A stretch of 64,000 nt of DNA from Flavobacterium sp. MC2016-06 (lineage in GTDB: Bacteria; Bacteroidota; Bacteroidia; Flavobacteriales; Flavobacteriaceae): assembly GCF_009711165.2 (NCBI RefSeq), contig NZ_WMID02000001.1, forward strand, positions 248,001 to 312,000. Direction: 5' to 3'. The notes under the pieces were generated by a model. The model was not told where the DNA came from, searched no databases, and saw only the letters and a list, made by a program, of their open reading frames with translations. Shown here piece by piece: positions 35,901 through 45,012 of this stretch. Position 1 is the stretch's first letter, and every line of letters begins with the position of its first letter. The position numbers were made by a program, and so were the translations under genes.

Positions 35901-36463
35901 GCGTTACCAATCAGCTAACGGCCTTAGATGTTTCTAAAAATTTAGCGTTGACTAAATTGAGTTGTTCTAACAATCAGATAGTAAGTTTAGACCTTTCTAA
36001 GAATACTCTTCTTACAGATGTAAATTGTTCCAACAATAAATTAACTTCTTTGAATTTAAACAATGGAAATAATAGTAAACTGGTCAATATCAACCTCAAA
36101 ACGAATGCTGCACTATCCTGTATTCAGGTAGATGATGTTGCTTATGCTAATACCAATTGGTCAACCGCCAAAGATGCAACAGCAATTTATTCTAAAACAA
36201 CTTGTACTTTAGGAATCGAAGATTTGGTTTTTAACAAAATCGCCATTTATCCTAATCCGACCAAAGGAGAATTACACATTGACAACATTGTGTTAGAAAA
36301 AGCAAGCGTGTACGATGCATTAGGAAAGTTGGTAACAGCTACGAAATTTACTAATGGTTCAAACACTAATAGCATCAATTTATCAGGATTCCCAAAAGGA
36401 ATTTATTATGTGTATTTAGAAACTGAAGGATCTACTACTGTTAGAAAAATAATAGTCGATTAA
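32936..36463 (+). CDS. Secreted leucine-rich-repeat protein with T9SS sorting domain
   Basis: 1175 residues: signal peptide (LLFILLLVSVSSFAQ); five modules starting near residues 20, 229, 519, 665 and 871; and a C-terminal type IX sorting domain from about residue 1092 (IAIYPNPTKGELHI ... KGIYYVYL). Each module opens like YTLIPDVNFEKKLISLGID and holds 21-residue LRRs of the form LxCYSNQLTxLDVSKNTAL. Modules 1-4 end with LSCIQVDD and ATASY-type sequence. It should be exported by the T9SS and attached or released at the surface, probably for adhesion or ligand binding. Modules 1-4 are very similar in DNA, so copy number may vary. Confidence 0.92.
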   Translation: MKIKLLFILLLVSVSSFAQYTLIPDTYFETELISQGIDSGTPDGKVLTSKINTLTTLNVRASNIKDLTGIQDFTALKSLFCDTNQLTALDVSRNTALTYLSFGDNYLTVVDVSKNTALIELRCYHNQLAALDVSKNTALITLYCYENQLKTLDVSKNTALTYFNCSYNQLAELNLKNGNNSKLSTNSLFYGNNLSCIQVDNVAYANANWGSAKDDEASYNTDCSAVIQYTLIPDVNFEKMLILLGYDFGTSDGKVPTSKISGVTSLDISGRSISNLTGIQDFVALQSLNCSSNQLKALDFSKNTALTSLVCNSNQLATLDVSKNVALQYLQCYSNQLTVLDVSNNTALKQLSCYSNQLTTLDVSNNTALTYLHCYSNQLTSLNVSQNVSLTELKCYSNNLTSFDVSKSIVLTKLYCYSNQLTALDVSKNIALIELYCYSNQLTALDISKNTTLKYIDCSSNQLTGLNLKNGNNTNFSTYKFTNNPNLSCIQVDNDYYSNSSWKSYKDATASYNKDCLTYTLIPDVNFEKKLISLGIDSATVDGQVPTYKINTLTDLDVSNSSIADLSGIQGFVGLYTLNCSGNQLTALDVSKNKSIYSLNCSSNQLTSLNLKTGTNTYLSTRNFKNNPNLSCIQVDDFSYSNKNWVKDRDATANYSIDCSVALQFTLIPDVNFEKELISQGIDLDGENGKVLTASISSLTFLDTHSNNITDLTGIQDFTSLHTFYCIGNQLTTLDLSKNTALESLMCESNKLTSLDVSKNTALRFLSCINNQLTVLDVSKNTALEQLVCYSNKLTALDVSKNTALINLLCYNNQLTSLNLKNGKNVKLSNRDFKTNPNLSCIQVDDVAYSNANWATAKDATASYSEGCPPYIVAVSSAFEDKLIALGVDKDGKNGSVLFASITNVTSLDVSNSGITSLSGIEYFSKLETLNCQGNLLTSIDLSSNLALKYLDCSNNPLSALDVSKNTQLTELYCDGIVTITKKINAKTSVTNQLTALDVSKNLALTKLSCSNNQIVSLDLSKNTLLTDVNCSNNKLTSLNLNNGNNSKLVNINLKTNAALSCIQVDDVAYANTNWSTAKDATAIYSKTTCTLGIEDLVFNKIAIYPNPTKGELHIDNIVLEKASVYDALGKLVTATKFTNGSNTNSINLSGFPKGIYYVYLETEGSTTVRKIIVD

Positions 36464-36484
36464 ATTAAAAAATATATATAAGTT

Positions 36485-36522
36485 AAAACCACATTTTCAT
36501 TCGTTTGAAAATGTGGTTTTTT
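36485..36522 (+). terminator. Terminator of the LRR gene
   Basis: AAAACCACATTTTCA and TGAAAATGTGGTTTT form a perfect 15-bp stem, followed by TT and an AT-rich stretch, 21 bases after the stop codon. Confidence 0.8.
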
Positions 36523-36707
36523 ATTTAAAAAAAATGAAATAAGATTTTTCGAATTACAAAAGAGCCTGAGAATCTAAATTCCGCAGACTTTTACTTTGTC
36601 TTAATAGGCAAGGCAGAACTCGAACCAGAGTTAAATCACTTGTTTTACTGTGCTTTGTATTTAGTAGGGCTAATTTGATTGGAAATACAAAACGTTTTTG
36701 TCCATGT

Positions 36708-37574
36708 TTACCCCAATCTTTCCCTAAATTCTTTTGGCGTTAAATTCAATAATTTTTTTACATATCTGGTAAAAAAAGAGCGACTGCTGAAATCCATTTG
36801 ATCGGCAATTTCAGATATGTTAAGGTTTCTGTTTTGAAGCAGAAGAATAATATGCTCTTTGGCATGACGCTGTATCCATTCTGAGGCAGTACTGCCGGAG
36901 TGAATTTTACAAAGATGATTGAGGTATTTTGCAGTGATGTTTAGTTCGCTGCTGTAAAATTGTACTTCCCGATGTTTTAAACAATGCTGTTGAAGCAATT
37001 GAATAAACTGTTCGTACAAAGTTCCGGTTTGCAAACTATGCTTGCGCTGTTCATATTCATTGGCAAAAATATGCCACATTTCTAAAATAAATAATTGCAT
37101 TTGCAGCTTTAAAGCTTCTTCGTAAAAACGATGTTCGGTTTCCAGAAAACGTTCGTTCAATCGTTTAAAATTAGTCAGGATTTTTTCTTTTATAGATTTA
37201 GTCTTGATATCTTTTATGGGATAAACCCGCGAATGCAATTGCGCATTGATGCTCCAGCTTTGATCCGGAATATTGTCCATCAGAAAATCCTTTTCTGCTA
37301 ATAATACTGTTGCTTTAAAATTTTTAGAAAATTCCAATTCAGACAATCTGCTTTCTGCAAACCAAAACAAAAATTGTCCGCTTTTGCAAACCATTTTTTG
37401 GTCGTTAAATAAAAAGGTTATACTTCCATTATGACAATATAAATGTTTGTGGTACAGTTTATTAAAGTTATTTGGGAAATCGCTTTCTTTTTCAATTTCT
37501 AAAAAAACGACTCTTGATAATGCACTTTTGTCCATTTGTAATTTTTTCTGGCTAAAATAGGTAATATTTGACAT
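36708..37574 (-). CDS. AraC-family transcriptional regulator
   Basis: 288 residues from ATG 37574 (ATG 37535 is an alternative). The N-terminal half is a cupin-like sensing domain; the C-terminal half contains both AraC helix-turn-helices: VQFYSSELNITAKYLNHLCK and NLNISEIADQMDFSSRSFFT, ending LTPKEFRERLG. It is divergent from the acetyltransferase-cupin-hydrolase genes and is the obvious candidate regulator for them. Confidence 0.9.
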   Translation of the reverse strand: MSNITYFSQKKLQMDKSALSRVVFLEIEKESDFPNNFNKLYHKHLYCHNGSITFLFNDQKMVCKSGQFLFWFAESRLSELEFSKNFKATVLLAEKDFLMDNIPDQSWSINAQLHSRVYPIKDIKTKSIKEKILTNFKRLNERFLETEHRFYEEALKLQMQLFILEMWHIFANEYEQRKHSLQTGTLYEQFIQLLQQHCLKHREVQFYSSELNITAKYLNHLCKIHSGSTASEWIQRHAKEHIILLLQNRNLNISEIADQMDFSSRSFFTRYVKKLLNLTPKEFRERLG

Positions 37575-37616
37575 TATTGCCGTTATCCGTGTCATAAATA
37601 AGAACGAAATTCTAGT

Positions 37617-37624
37617 TAATTTTG
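37617..37624 (+). promoter_or_regulatory. Promoter -7 box of the acetyltransferase operon
   Basis: TAATTTTG fits TAnnTTTG, 22 bases before the ATG. No TTTG lies 20 bases upstream, so activation by the divergent AraC protein may be needed. Confidence 0.45.
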
Positions 37625-37646
37625 TAATAGAGAAAAAAAAACAAAA

Positions 37647-38216
37647 ATGAGCACTACAAAGAATTCCATATTTGAAAGTTTAAAAAACGGTGAAACTATT
37701 ACTGCCAATCATCCTGACAGAAGCCAATTAAGGGAAGCATCTTTTGCTACAATTACCCTTTTGCAAAAACTAAACAATAGTGCCAATCCAACAGAAATTG
37801 TTGAAATCTTAAGCGAAATAACAGATACAAAGATTGATGACAGTGTTTCCATTTTTCCGCCCTTGTATATAAATAACGGCAAAAACTTGAACATCGGTAA
37901 AAATATATTTATCAATTTTGATTGCACATTTTTGGCTTTAGGCGGCATCACAATAGAAGATAACGTACTGATTGGTCCTAAAGTTAGTCTACTCTCCGAA
38001 GGTCATCCTATAAATCCATCTGAAAGACAATCGCTGGTTCCAGGGAAAATTCATATCAAAAAAAATGCATGGATTGGCGCTAATGCGATTATTCTTCCGG
38101 GAGTAACAATTGGCGAAAATGCAATAGTAGCTGCAGGTGCAGTGGTTTCAAAAGATGTGCCGGACAATACTATTGTCGGAGGCGTTCCTGCAAAAGTTAT
38201 TAGAGTAATTGAATGA
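37647..38216 (+). CDS. Acyl/sugar O-acetyltransferase, left-handed beta-helix type
   Basis: 189 residues. An N-terminal helical segment (residues 1-65) precedes hexapeptide repeats: NLNIGKNIFINFDCTFLAL, GGITIEDNVLIGPKVSLL and NAWIGANAIILPGVTIGENA. SEGHPIN contains the catalytic His found in LacA/NodL/Maa enzymes. It transfers acetyl from acetyl-CoA to a sugar or related hydroxyl; the acceptor is not identifiable. It starts a same-strand group with the cupin (14 bases) and hydrolase (103 bases). Confidence 0.88.
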   Translation: MSTTKNSIFESLKNGETITANHPDRSQLREASFATITLLQKLNNSANPTEIVEILSEITDTKIDDSVSIFPPLYINNGKNLNIGKNIFINFDCTFLALGGITIEDNVLIGPKVSLLSEGHPINPSERQSLVPGKIHIKKNAWIGANAIILPGVTIGENAIVAAGAVVSKDVPDNTIVGGVPAKVIRVIE

Positions 38217-38230
38217 TATAATTCAAAAAA

Positions 38231-38740
38231 ATGAAAACTAAAAGTTTAATCGTATCCGCAATTATTAGTGTATTATTTCTTTTACTAATGTCTTGTGGTA
38301 CTTCAAAAAATCAACATAAAATGAATACATCAGTTCCAAAAATCAGCGATTTCCCAACAGGAGAAGAAAACGCAGGTTTTGCACAATATTTTTCAGGTAA
38401 ATCGTGGCTGGCTCCATTAACGAAGGATAAAAATTTAAATGTTCCAATGTCGAACGTAACTTTTGAGCCGGGCTGCCGAAACAATTGGCACAGCCATACG
38501 GGCGGACAGCTTTTAATAGTTGTGGGCGGTGAAGGTTTGTATCAGGAAAGAGGAAAACCTGCCCAGCATTTAAAGGCTGGAGATGTGGTAGAAATTGCAC
38601 CCAACATAGAACATTGGCACGGAGCCACTGCTACAAGCTGGTTTTCGCATCTTGCCACAAATGGTAATCCAACAACAAACGAAAATAAATGGTTAGAGCC
38701 AGTAACCGAGGAAGTTTATAAAGAAGCTAATAACCAATAA
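38231..38740 (+). CDS. Cupin-domain lipoprotein
   Basis: 169 residues with a lipoprotein signal (SVLFLLLMSCGTSK). The cupin motifs are intact: NNWHSHTGGQLLIVVGGEG with metal ligands His-His-Gln, and GDVVEIAPNIEHWHGAT with the final His. Similar small cupins are often encoded beside carboxymuconolactone-decarboxylase or hydrolase genes and AraC regulators. Probably anchored on the periplasmic side; the reaction is unknown. Confidence 0.85.
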   Translation: MKTKSLIVSAIISVLFLLLMSCGTSKNQHKMNTSVPKISDFPTGEENAGFAQYFSGKSWLAPLTKDKNLNVPMSNVTFEPGCRNNWHSHTGGQLLIVVGGEGLYQERGKPAQHLKAGDVVEIAPNIEHWHGATATSWFSHLATNGNPTTNENKWLEPVTEEVYKEANNQ

Positions 38741-38843
38741 TTCTTCCTTATAAAAATCATTCAATGTCTAAAATGGATTTTCTATTTAGATATAGAAAGT
38801 CTTAATAAAGAAACAATGCTGGAGATTAAAAAGAAAAAGAAAA

Positions 38844-39878
38844 ATGAAAAAAATATTAATTGTTGCAGTAATTCTATTTTCAGGACAGATGATGGCACAA
38901 ATAAAAAATAAAACAACAGTGAATAATATATCAGAACATTATACATTTAAGATGAGCGAAAAGGTTACCCGCCAAAAAGTTTCTTTCAAAAATCGTTATG
39001 GCATACTACTTTCAGGAGATTTATACTTACCAAAAGAAAATGAAAACGGTAAGTTTTCTGCAATTGCAATTAGCGGCCCTTTTGGAGCCGTGAAAGAGCA
39101 GTCGTCTGGATTGTATGCCAATCAAATGGCAGAAAGAGGTTTTGCAGTGTTGGCTTTTGATCCATCTTATACAGGCGAAAGCGGCGGAGAACCAAGAGAT
39201 CTCGCATCACCCGAAATCAATACTGAAGATTTTAGTGCTGCAGTTGATTTTTTAGGCATACAGAAAAATATAGACCGAAATAAAATTGGCATTATAGGCA
39301 TATGTGGTTTTGGTGGTTTTGCCTTAAATGCAGCTGCCATTGACAAACGTGTAAAAGCCGTTGCTACTTCTACTATGTATGATATGACAAGAGTAATGTC
39401 AAAAGGATACAATGATGTTGTTACCTTAGAACAACGTACAAAAACATTGGAACACTTGGGTGAACAACGCTGGAAAGATGCAGAAGCAGGAACATTTGCT
39501 TATGGTCCAAAATTAAACGCGGATTTGAAGGGCGATGAACCTCAATTTTTAAAAGAATATTTCGATTATTATCGCACTCCAAGAGGTTATCACGAGCGTT
39601 CGATAAATTCTAATGGATCATGGACAGCAACAACTCCATTGTCTTTTATGAATATGCCAATTTTAACTTACATCAAAGAAATTTCGCCAAGACCTATTTT
39701 AATTATTGCCGGAGAAAAAGCACATTCAAGATATTTCAGTGAGGATGCTTTTAAAATGGCTTCTGAACCAAAGGAATTGGTTATTGTTCCAAATGCTGTT
39801 CATGTAGATTTATACGACCAAGTAGATAAAATTCCATTTGATAAGTTGAATGCATTTTTTAAAGAGAATTTAAAATAA
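38844..39878 (+). CDS. Secreted alpha/beta hydrolase, dienelactone-hydrolase-like
   Basis: 344 residues with a signal peptide (IVAVILFSGQMMAQ). The nucleophile elbow is GICGFGG, with Cys in place of Ser as in dienelactone hydrolases; Asp and His are expected near IIAGEKAH and NAVHVDLYD. AISGPFGAVKEQSSGLYA forms the oxyanion region. It is a periplasmic hydrolase of unknown substrate, likely controlled with the two preceding genes by the divergent AraC protein. Confidence 0.85.
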   Translation: MKKILIVAVILFSGQMMAQIKNKTTVNNISEHYTFKMSEKVTRQKVSFKNRYGILLSGDLYLPKENENGKFSAIAISGPFGAVKEQSSGLYANQMAERGFAVLAFDPSYTGESGGEPRDLASPEINTEDFSAAVDFLGIQKNIDRNKIGIIGICGFGGFALNAAAIDKRVKAVATSTMYDMTRVMSKGYNDVVTLEQRTKTLEHLGEQRWKDAEAGTFAYGPKLNADLKGDEPQFLKEYFDYYRTPRGYHERSINSNGSWTATTPLSFMNMPILTYIKEISPRPILIIAGEKAHSRYFSEDAFKMASEPKELVIVPNAVHVDLYDQVDKIPFDKLNAFFKENLK

Positions 39879-40092
39879 AAGGATTGATATTTCTGGCAAC
39901 AAGCCTTAATGGTAAATTTGTTTTTGGCAGGAAGTGGACTTGAATTATTTTCTGTATAAATAAAAACAATTGAGACGTACATAGATTTAAACCCAAATTC
40001 GGCAGGACTTTTTTTGCCGAATTTCATCTTTTAAAACAGTCATGTCCCACGATTCTTTCACCAATATTGAATTAATAAAATAACGACTTTTC

Positions 40093-40230
40093 ATGATAAA
40101 GTATATGACTAATGAATTATTTTCTAAAGCAGTCAATGCAAAATTTATTCAGATAACTATAACACGAAGAGAAAAAGGAGAAACAATTTGCTTTGATCCT
40201 GTAAAAGATCTGGAATATAATGGTGAATGA
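40093..40230 (+). CDS. Possible small protein of 45 residues
   Basis: The frame runs from ATG 40093 to TGA 40230 (MIKYMTNELFSKAVNAKFIQ, then ITITRRE). Codon use looks protein-like and it occupies part of a 486-base gap before the molybdoenzyme genes. No family is recognised; it could be a fragment of a longer gene. Confidence 0.35.
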   Translation: MIKYMTNELFSKAVNAKFIQITITRREKGETICFDPVKDLEYNGE

Positions 40231-40364
40231 AAATAAGTGGGGATAAACAGGTGATTTGATATTTAAAATAATTAAAAATCACTTGTTTGTTTTTTTTTGT
40301 AAATTTAGAATTATAATTAAAGTACTAAACCTAAATAAATTGTCAATATTAAATCAGACATATT

Positions 40365-40832
40365 ATGATACAATTAACCGTAAATGGCAAAACTGAAAAA
40401 CTAGATGTGAGTCCGGAAATGCCGCTATTATGGGCATTACGTGACACTTTAGGACTTACCGGTACAAAATTTGGCTGTGGCGTTGCTCAATGTGGAGCCT
40501 GCGTAGTTCATCTTGAAGGTGAAGCAGTTCGTTCATGCGTTACAAAGATTAGCCGTGCAGAAGGTAAAAGTATCACTACAATAGAAGGGTTGTCATTACA
40601 TAATGACCATCCGGTACAGCAGGCCTGGCAGGATATCGATGTGCCGCAATGTGGTTATTGCCATTCGGGTCAAATCATGTCGGCGGCAGTATTATTAAAG
40701 GAAAATCCAAACCCAACTGATCAGGATATTGACAATGCTATGTCGGGAAATATCTGCAGATGTGGTACTTATCCCCGAATTCGTAAAGCCATTCATATTG
40801 CAGCAGAAATACAGAGAAAAAAAGGCAGTTAA
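40365..40832 (+). CDS. [2Fe-2S] subunit of a xanthine dehydrogenase-family molybdoenzyme
   Basis: 155 residues with the two-cluster layout of IorA/CoxS-type subunits: a plant-ferredoxin-like cluster ([13 protein letters not shown] then SC) and the C-terminal cluster ([20 protein letters not shown]). It passes electrons from the molybdenum subunit (41586) to the cytochrome encoded next. There is no FAD subunit, as in isoquinoline 1-oxidoreductase and related periplasmic aldehyde oxidases. Confidence 0.93.
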   Translation: MIQLTVNGKTEKLDVSPEMPLLWALRDTLGLTGTKFGCGVAQCGACVVHLEGEAVRSCVTKISRAEGKSITTIEGLSLHNDHPVQQAWQDIDVPQCGYCHSGQIMSAAVLLKENPNPTDQDIDNAMSGNICRCGTYPRIRKAIHIAAEIQRKKGS

Positions 40833-40894
40833 TGAGAAATGATTTTTTAGGTAAAACATAAAGTCATAATCAAAACTGTACAAAAACGCTTCCT

Positions 40895-41545
40895 ATGAAA
40901 CAACATTCACAAATAAAATTTAAGAGATCCCTCCTTGTAAAATTTGCAGGGTTTATTTCAATTTGCCTTTTATTGGTTACCCTTATGGCTTTTGGAATTG
41001 CACGGATGGGCAACGACGAAAGTAAATACACAGTAATACCAGTAACCGATCTTAAAAAAGACAGTATAGAATCAGTGAAGGCTTTTGCAAAGGTATATTC
41101 AGTGCTCATGAGTCCGCGATGTATGAACTGTCATCCGAAGGGAGATATTCCTTTGCAGGGAGAAGACAGCCATTTGCACGCTATGGCTCCTAAAAGAGGA
41201 ACTGACGGCAAGGGGCTGTATGCCATGAAATGTGCTAACTGCCACCAGCTCGAAAATACTCAGGGTATACATACTCCACCTGGAAACCCGAATTGGCACC
41301 TGCCGCCTGCAAATATGAAGATGGTGTTTGAGGGAAAATCTGCCCATGAATTGGCTAAGCAGTTAATAAACCCAAATCTTAACGGGCACAAGGATATGAA
41401 AAAGCTTATTGAGCATGCTGATGATGGCCTTGTACTAGCGGGATGGAAGCCGGCCAAAGGTTATAAATTACCACCTATTAGCCACACAGAATTTAAAAAA
41501 GCCTGGATAACATGGCTTGAAACTGGCGCATATGCGCCAAAATAA
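40895..41545 (+). CDS. Diheme c-type cytochrome subunit
   Basis: 216 residues. One N-terminal hydrophobic segment (LLVKFAGFISICLLLVTLMA) anchors or exports the protein. Two haem-attachment motifs, CMNCH and CANCH, lie about 45 residues apart. Lying between the [2Fe-2S] and molybdenum subunits with 62- and 40-base gaps, it is probably the periplasmic electron acceptor linking the enzyme to the respiratory chain. Confidence 0.85.
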   Translation: MKQHSQIKFKRSLLVKFAGFISICLLLVTLMAFGIARMGNDESKYTVIPVTDLKKDSIESVKAFAKVYSVLMSPRCMNCHPKGDIPLQGEDSHLHAMAPKRGTDGKGLYAMKCANCHQLENTQGIHTPPGNPNWHLPPANMKMVFEGKSAHELAKQLINPNLNGHKDMKKLIEHADDGLVLAGWKPAKGYKLPPISHTEFKKAWITWLETGAYAPK

Positions 41546-41585
41546 ACAGCACAGTTTTCTAATTGATTAACTAAAAGAATTTACG

Positions 41586-43748
41586 ATGCCTCAAACTATA
41601 AATACAGATTTTTCAAGAAGGAATTTTTTAAAGATCGCAGGCCTTGGAGGAACTGCACTATGTCTTGGTCTTAGTTTTATTAGCGAAGCCAACGCAGAAA
41701 TAATAAAACCCCATAATGTTAGTGCAAATAGCTTCGAAATGAATCCATGGATTATTATCGAAACTTCCGGCAAAGTTACTATAGTTAATCACCGCTCGGA
41801 AATGGGCCAGGGTTCCTATCAGTCAGTACCACAAATCGTAGCTGAAGAACTTGAAGTAGACCTTGAAAATATAAATGTAATATTTGCGCAGGGCAATAAA
41901 GAAAAATACGGTAACCAGATTACCGGAGGAAGTTCTACAATCAGAGGTTCCTATAAAAATTTGCTAAAACTTAGTGCTACAGCCAGAGAAATGCTTATAA
42001 CGGCTGCGGCTACCAAATGGGGCGTTTCTAACGATGTATGTTATGCATCGTCAGGTCATGTTTATCATAAACCAACGGGCAAAAAGTTTCATTACGGAGA
42101 ATTAGTTGAAGATGCAAATAAGCTTGCAGCTCCTAAAGAAGTAAAACTAAAAAAACGTTCTGAATATCGATTAATAGGTAAACCCCTGCATCGTAAAGAC
42201 AGCCCAATGAAGACTGATGGATCACTTATTTTTGGTCTTGATAAGCGTGTTGAAGGAATGCTTTTTGCAGCAGTTGAACGCAATCCAAGGCTACGAGGTA
42301 AAGTAAAAAGTTTTGACGATTCAGAAGCGAGAAAAATTAAGGGTGTTCGTGATGTATTTACTATTACAATGAAGGTTCACAATACTAACCGAGAAGGAAT
42401 TGCGGTTGTTGCAGACACTACATGGGCAGCTTTAGAGGGAAAAAAGGCATTGAAAATTGTATGGGATGATTCCGGATTTGAACACATCAGCACGGCCGAT
42501 ATCTACACACGCCAATTAGATTTACTTCAAAAAGAAGAAGGATTATCCTTTAAGAAAATAGGAGATCCTGATTCAGTGCTAAAGGATAAAAATAATAAAC
42601 TTGATGTTGTATACCAGACGCCTTATCAGTCACATTTTGCAATGGAACCTATTAACTGTGTAGCACATTATCAGGATAATAAAATTGAAATTTGGGGGCC
42701 TATACAAGCACCAGATTGGATTAGGGATGCCATCAGTGCCGATTTTAAGATGCCAAAGGAGAATGTTATTGTGAATATGACTTTCCTTGGAGGCGGTTTT
42801 GGACGTAAGGCCTTTACGGATTATCCAAACGAGGCGGTCGCAATTTCTAAAAAAATAAAGGCACCAGTTCAGGTAGTTTGGTCTCGTGAGGATGACGCAA
42901 CACAAGGTCCTTTTAGACCCGGAATAACATACAGAGCGGAGGGAACGGTCGAAAATGGTGCAATTACGGTTGCAAAATTCAGGATGGCGGGTCAGAATAT
43001 TGGTCATTGGCAGTCTGAAGAGCGAGGAAAACCGAATGGAAGTACTACTGAAGGCTTTTTGGCTCCCTATTTTGATTCAATAAAGAACATCAGTTTTTCT
43101 GATATTCCATTTGAAACACCTATTCCTGTTTTATGGTGGCGATCGGTTTACGCTTCGACAAATGGATTTGCTTTTGAAAGTTTTATAGATGAGTTAGCCC
43201 ATCAGGCAGGTAAAGATGCTCTGGAATTTAGAAAGGAACACTTAAAAGAAGAACGTGTACAAAACCTCTTGGATAAGGCTGCAGAAGTTTCCGGATGGAA
43301 ATCAAGAAAGAAAAATGAAGGTTTTGGGCTTGCCATTACCGAATGTTTTAAAACGACAGTTGCTCAGGTAGTTAAAGTCTCTAAAAATGCCGAGGGAGGT
43401 GTGAAAATAGATAAAGTGTGGGCGGTAATGGATTGTGGCTGGTATGTAAATCCAGATATTATCCATGCGCAGGTAGAAGGATCTATTATTATGGCCCTTG
43501 GTGCAGCAACAATGCATGAACAGACCTTTACAAACGGAATGGCTGATAAACAGAATTTTTATAATTATATAATGCCCCGAATTTATGACATCCCTCTTAT
43601 AGAGGTGCATATTATGGAGAATGGTGAAGATGCTGGTGGGGTAGGTGAACCAGCTCTCCCTCCATTTGCACCGGCGCTAACCAATGCCATTTTTGATCTT
43701 ACAGGAAAGCGCATCAGGAAATTACCTTTTGCTTTATCAGAAGTATAG
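41586..43748 (+). CDS. Molybdopterin-binding subunit, IorB-like
   Basis: 720 residues. The N-terminus carries a twin-arginine signal (SRRNFLKIAGLGGTALCLGL), fitting export of the folded holoenzyme. Aldehyde oxidase/xanthine dehydrogenase motifs follow: EMGQGSYQSVPQIVAEELEV, GGFGRKAF for cofactor contact, and GGVGEPALPPFAPAL, whose Glu is the usual catalytic base. It oxidises an N-heterocycle or aldehyde by hydroxylation; the substrate is not predictable. Maturation genes follow directly. Confidence 0.92.
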   Translation: MPQTINTDFSRRNFLKIAGLGGTALCLGLSFISEANAEIIKPHNVSANSFEMNPWIIIETSGKVTIVNHRSEMGQGSYQSVPQIVAEELEVDLENINVIFAQGNKEKYGNQITGGSSTIRGSYKNLLKLSATAREMLITAAATKWGVSNDVCYASSGHVYHKPTGKKFHYGELVEDANKLAAPKEVKLKKRSEYRLIGKPLHRKDSPMKTDGSLIFGLDKRVEGMLFAAVERNPRLRGKVKSFDDSEARKIKGVRDVFTITMKVHNTNREGIAVVADTTWAALEGKKALKIVWDDSGFEHISTADIYTRQLDLLQKEEGLSFKKIGDPDSVLKDKNNKLDVVYQTPYQSHFAMEPINCVAHYQDNKIEIWGPIQAPDWIRDAISADFKMPKENVIVNMTFLGGGFGRKAFTDYPNEAVAISKKIKAPVQVVWSREDDATQGPFRPGITYRAEGTVENGAITVAKFRMAGQNIGHWQSEERGKPNGSTTEGFLAPYFDSIKNISFSDIPFETPIPVLWWRSVYASTNGFAFESFIDELAHQAGKDALEFRKEHLKEERVQNLLDKAAEVSGWKSRKKNEGFGLAITECFKTTVAQVVKVSKNAEGGVKIDKVWAVMDCGWYVNPDIIHAQVEGSIIMALGAATMHEQTFTNGMADKQNFYNYIMPRIYDIPLIEVHIMENGEDAGGVGEPALPPFAPALTNAIFDLTGKRIRKLPFALSEV

Positions 43749-43826
43749 AAAAAAATAACTTATAAATTTTTAGGAGTAAAGTGCTACCGAAAGTTAGTGC
43801 TTTATTTTTTGAAGAAATAATAAGGA

Positions 43827-44948
43827 GTGAAAGAAATAAACGACATCATAGCGGCTTATAAAATAGCCGTTCAGGCAGGAAAAAAAACGGCATTGGCTAC
43901 TGTAGTAAAGGTTGAAGGTTCTTCTTACCGCCAGCCCGGGGCGCGTATGCTTGTTAGTGAAGATGGCGAACTTACAGGAGCCATTAGCGGGGGCTGTCTT
44001 GAAGGAGATGCGCTACGCAAAGCTTTGCTGTCAATAAACCAGCAGCAAAACAAGCTTATAACCTATGATACCAGCAATGATGATGATCTGGAGTTTGGTG
44101 TTCAGCTGGGATGTAACGGTATTGTGCATATATTGTTTGAATATATAAATGATGATTTGGTTAATAACCCTATTACATTGTTGCAGCAATTAGAAACAGA
44201 AAGAAAAGAAGCGGTAATAGTAACAGTATTCTCTTTGATTAGGAATACAGAACAGCCAGGTACTATTTTATTTTACAAAGAAGGTATCTCGATTACTCCA
44301 AACAATACTCCAAACCAACTTATTTTAGAGGTTTCCAATGCGATAAATAATAAAGTGTCTTTACTAAAAAAAGTAGCGATAAACGATATAGAATGCGAGG
44401 CACTGATACAATATATAGCCCCTCCGGTTTCGCTTATAATAGCAGGAGCGGGTAATGATGTCAAACCAGTTGCTGAGTTTGCCAGTGTTTTAGGCTGGGA
44501 AGTTACTGTTGCTGATGGCCGGGCTACACATGCAACAACACAACGATTTTCTTCTGTAAAAAAAGTAATGGTTGTTAAACCAAAGGAGCTTGTTGATTCT
44601 ATACTAATTGACACTAATACATTCTTTGTGCTTATGACGCATAATTATAAATATGATCTGGCAATGCTTACATTGCTTTTGGAAACGGATTGTAAGTATA
44701 TTGGTATTCTTGGACCCAAAACAAAGCTTAACAGAATGATTGAAGAGCTTAATTCTAAAGGGATAAAAGTCACCAATGAGCAATTGCAACGTATTTATGG
44801 CCCTGTAGGTTTAGATATTGGGGCAGAAACATCGGAAGAGATTGCTCTTTCTATAATTGCAGAAATTAAGGCAGTTATCAGTGGCAGGAAAGTCGCATCG
44901 TTAAAATATAAAGAAGAAAAAATACATACTGCCATGCCAGTCCTATAA
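43827..44948 (+). CDS. XdhC-family molybdenum cofactor insertion protein
   Basis: 373 residues from a GTG at 43827 preceded by AAGGA. The N-terminal XdhC/CoxI domain reads TVVKVEGSSYRQPGARMLV and AISGGCLEGD; the C-terminal Rossmann domain reads LIIAGAGNDVKPVAEFASVL and YIGILGPKTK. XdhC binds the cofactor, protects it during sulfuration and hands it to the apo-enzyme. It lies between the structural genes and the cytidylyltransferase-like gene. Confidence 0.92.
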   Translation: MKEINDIIAAYKIAVQAGKKTALATVVKVEGSSYRQPGARMLVSEDGELTGAISGGCLEGDALRKALLSINQQQNKLITYDTSNDDDLEFGVQLGCNGIVHILFEYINDDLVNNPITLLQQLETERKEAVIVTVFSLIRNTEQPGTILFYKEGISITPNNTPNQLILEVSNAINNKVSLLKKVAINDIECEALIQYIAPPVSLIIAGAGNDVKPVAEFASVLGWEVTVADGRATHATTQRFSSVKKVMVVKPKELVDSILIDTNTFFVLMTHNYKYDLAMLTLLLETDCKYIGILGPKTKLNRMIEELNSKGIKVTNEQLQRIYGPVGLDIGAETSEEIALSIIAEIKAVISGRKVASLKYKEEKIHTAMPVL

Positions 44949-45012
44949 ATGAAAGAGAAATTCTGATGCTTCACGTTGCAAAACACAAGCATGATAATTA
45001 TAAGTGGATAAT

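Noticed and set aside
36595..36640. GAACTCGAACCAGAG resembles a reversed tRNA T-arm.
   Set aside because: The stem and loop lengths do not fit a T-arm and no acceptor, D or anticodon arm can be found nearby.
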